In this document: one piece after another, positions 33,567 through 36,120 of the stretch | Position numbering within the stretch: the stretch's first letter is position 1 | How the letters are laid out: the number at the start of each line of letters is the position of its first letter | From: Rhodospirillaceae bacterium | GTDB lineage: Bacteria; Pseudomonadota; Alphaproteobacteria; CACIAM-22H2 | Length of the DNA: 36,120 nucleotides | Assembly: GCA_009694125.1 (NCBI GenBank) | Contig: SHVT01000010.1 | Span: 1-36,120, forward strand | Direction of reading: 5' to 3' | The notes under the pieces: generated by a model | Told to the model about the DNA's origin: nothing | The model's input: only the letters and a program-made list of their open reading frames with translations | Database searches by the model: none | Made by a program: the position numbers and the translations under genes

Positions 33567-34735
33567 CAGGCGACCTCCCGCACGGCCTTGACGATCTTCT
33601 CGGCGGCATCGGCGAGATTTTCGGCGGACACGATGGCCAGCCCCGATTGTTTGATGATCTTTTTGCCGAGTTCCACGTTGGTGCCTTCCAGCCGCACGAC
33701 CAGCGGCACGTTGAGGCCGATTTCGCGAGCCGCGGCGACCACACCTTCGGCAATCACGTCGCAACGCATGATCCCGCCGAAAATGTTGACCAAGATGCCT
33801 TCGACCCGCGGGTCCGAAAGGATCAGCTTGAACGCGACGGTCACTCTTTCGCGAGTGGCGCCGCCGCCGACATCGAGAAAATTCGCCGGATCGCCGCCGT
33901 ACAGCTTGATGATGTCCATGGTCGCCATGGCCAGGCCCGCGCCGTTGACCATGCACCCGATATTGCCGGTAAGCCGGATATAGTTAAGGCCGTGGCGGCC
34001 AGCTTCGAGTTCGGCGGCATCCTCTTCGCTTTCGTCGCGCAGATCTTCGACTTCCTTGTGACGGAAAAGGCCGTTGTCGTCGAAGTTCATTTTCGCGTCG
34101 AGCGCGATGACGCCGCCATCGCCGGTGACGACCAGCGGATTGATCTCGACCAGGCTCGCGTCCAGCGCGGTGAAGGCCTGATAGAGCCCGGTGATAAGTT
34201 TACCCGCGGCGGCCGCCTGTTTCGGATCGAGGCCCAAGCCAAAGGCAAGGCGCCGCGTGTGAAACGGGCGCAGCCCGATCGCCGGGTCCACGGCCAATCG
34301 CATGATCTGGTCGGGATGTTTGGCGGCAACCTCTTCGATATCCATGCCGCCCGCCGTGGACGCGATGAATGTCGGACACCCCGTCGCCCGATCGATCAGC
34401 AAACCCAGATACAACTCGCGTTTGATGTCGCAGCCCTCTTCGACATAGACCCGCTTGACTTCCTTGCCGGCGGGACCGGTCTGGTGGGTGATGAGCTGCA
34501 TGCCGAGAATCTTCGCCGCGGTGGATTTGACCTCGGCGATCGATTTCACCACCTTGACGCCGCCGCCCTTGCCGCGACCGCCGGCGTGAATCTGCGCCTT
34601 GACCACCCAGACCGGTCCGGGCAGGCCCCGTGCAACCGTCTCGGCCTCATCGGCGGTATAGGCGACGCCCCCCCTGGGGACGGCGACGCCGTGTTTGGCC
34701 AATAGCTGCTTGGCTTGATATTCGTGGATATTCAT
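33566..34735 (-). CDS. sucC: Succinyl-CoA synthetase beta subunit
   Basis: A 389-residue ATP-grasp subunit that makes ATP or GTP with succinate from succinyl-CoA. It starts [12 protein letters not shown], has the nucleotide-grasp strand [17 protein letters not shown] near residues 45-61, E-I-N-P-L-V-V-T near residues 197-204, and G-G-I-M-R-C-D near residues 323-329. The ribosome-binding site is weak. An 81-base gap separates it from mdh, with a CCCGCGCGGG palindrome just before the start; this is the largest gap in the string and could hold an internal control point. Confidence 0.96.
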   Translation of the reverse strand: MNIHEYQAKQLLAKHGVAVPRGGVAYTADEAETVARGLPGPVWVVKAQIHAGGRGKGGGVKVVKSIAEVKSTAAKILGMQLITHQTGPAGKEVKRVYVEEGCDIKRELYLGLLIDRATGCPTFIASTAGGMDIEEVAAKHPDQIMRLAVDPAIGLRPFHTRRLAFGLGLDPKQAAAAGKLITGLYQAFTALDASLVEINPLVVTGDGGVIALDAKMNFDDNGLFRHKEVEDLRDESEEDAAELEAGRHGLNYIRLTGNIGCMVNGAGLAMATMDIIKLYGGDPANFLDVGGGATRERVTVAFKLILSDPRVEGILVNIFGGIMRCDVIAEGVVAAAREIGLNVPLVVRLEGTNVELGKKIIKQSGLAIVSAENLADAAEKIVKAVREVA

Positions 34736-34816
34736 GCGGAACCCGCGCGGGCCGGGCCATGTCGATGTTGGCCGGACTTGTACTCTACCACGCCACCCCC
34801 CGGTGCAATCGCCGCC

Positions 34817-35975
<1,159 letters not shown>

Positions 35976-36120
35976 CCCGATCTATTCACGAGGGTCACTG
36001 ATTTTGCCGGGCGACGTGACGAGTGTGACGCCGGGACGTGAGGGATCGTGGCGCCGGCGGCGCTGGAGAGAGGTCTGAGTTTTCGTGGGTTTGGGGTTGA
36101 CGGGGTATATCGCCCCGCCG
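35976..36120. mobile_element. Possible end of an insertion sequence at the right window edge
   Basis: CCCGATCTATTCACGAGGGT opens a stretch whose minus strand is an open frame of 42 codons reaching the window edge and stopping just inside it. The opening sequence resembles, from memory, terminal sequences of some IS1380-type elements in alphaproteobacteria. No transposase motif is visible, so this is only a suggestion. Confidence 0.25.

Overview
The window reads as chromosomal DNA of a high-GC alphaproteobacterium, most likely a Rhodospirillales-type organism. The reasons are the mdh-sucC-sucD-sucA-sucB-lpd order, the CobN-type late-cobalt-insertion cobalamin genes, a ctaA/COX15-type heme A synthase and a lipid cluster of the kind linked to RpoE/ChrR regulons in alphaproteobacteria. 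These features also imply aerobic or microaerobic respiration. No rRNA, tRNA or CRISPR array was seen. The taxonomic placement is inference from gene content, not a database match.

Layout, left to right. At 1-141 lies the edge of an IS630-like insertion sequence (start of its transposase, minus strand), followed by a HIT-family hydrolase. At 912-8097 is a membrane-lipid and stress cluster. Plus-strand genes are a possible 41-residue leader ORF, an FAD amine-oxidase-like protein, a DUF1365 protein, a cyclopropane-synthase-family methyltransferase and a GPH-type transporter. Converging on them are minus-strand genes for a Tat-exported DUF6134-like protein, a short-chain dehydrogenase and a beta-barrel outer-membrane protein. 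At 8268-9426 a HupE/UreJ-like metal permease is followed by a Zur-type regulator, whose end overlaps the convergent ctaA.

At 10653-18210 are three less ordinary genes: a 1162-residue fusion that joins a GltD/NfnB-like flavin module to a PyrK/NfnA-like flavin/iron-sulphur module; a P-loop ATPase with an unusual cysteine cluster; and an 888-residue one-chain xanthine-dehydrogenase-family protein. The last keeps both [2Fe-2S] motifs, but several molybdenum-site residues are changed. A long nearly perfect hairpin separates it from the cobalamin region.

At 18336-26466 are cobalamin genes: cobS-cobC, then a cobalamin riboswitch, then cobU-cobW-cobN (all minus), with cobT divergent from cobS. The riboswitch sits inside the gene string, between cobC and cobU, and its 3' end can pair with the cobU Shine-Dalgarno. 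An exoD-family membrane protein follows cobT directly. At 27101-35785 is a minus-strand TCA block, mdh-sucC-sucD-sucA-sucB-lpd, encoding malate dehydrogenase, succinyl-CoA synthetase and the complete 2-oxoglutarate dehydrogenase complex. The last 335 bases hold no recognisable gene; their outer part may be the end of another insertion sequence.

CobU, CobS, CobT and CobC together form the nucleotide-loop assembly branch, while CobN and CobW serve cobalt insertion. Corrin-ring synthesis genes are not in this window. The strongest candidates for something undescribed are the NfnAB-like fusion, the divergent molybdenum-hydroxylase-like protein and the ATPase between them.
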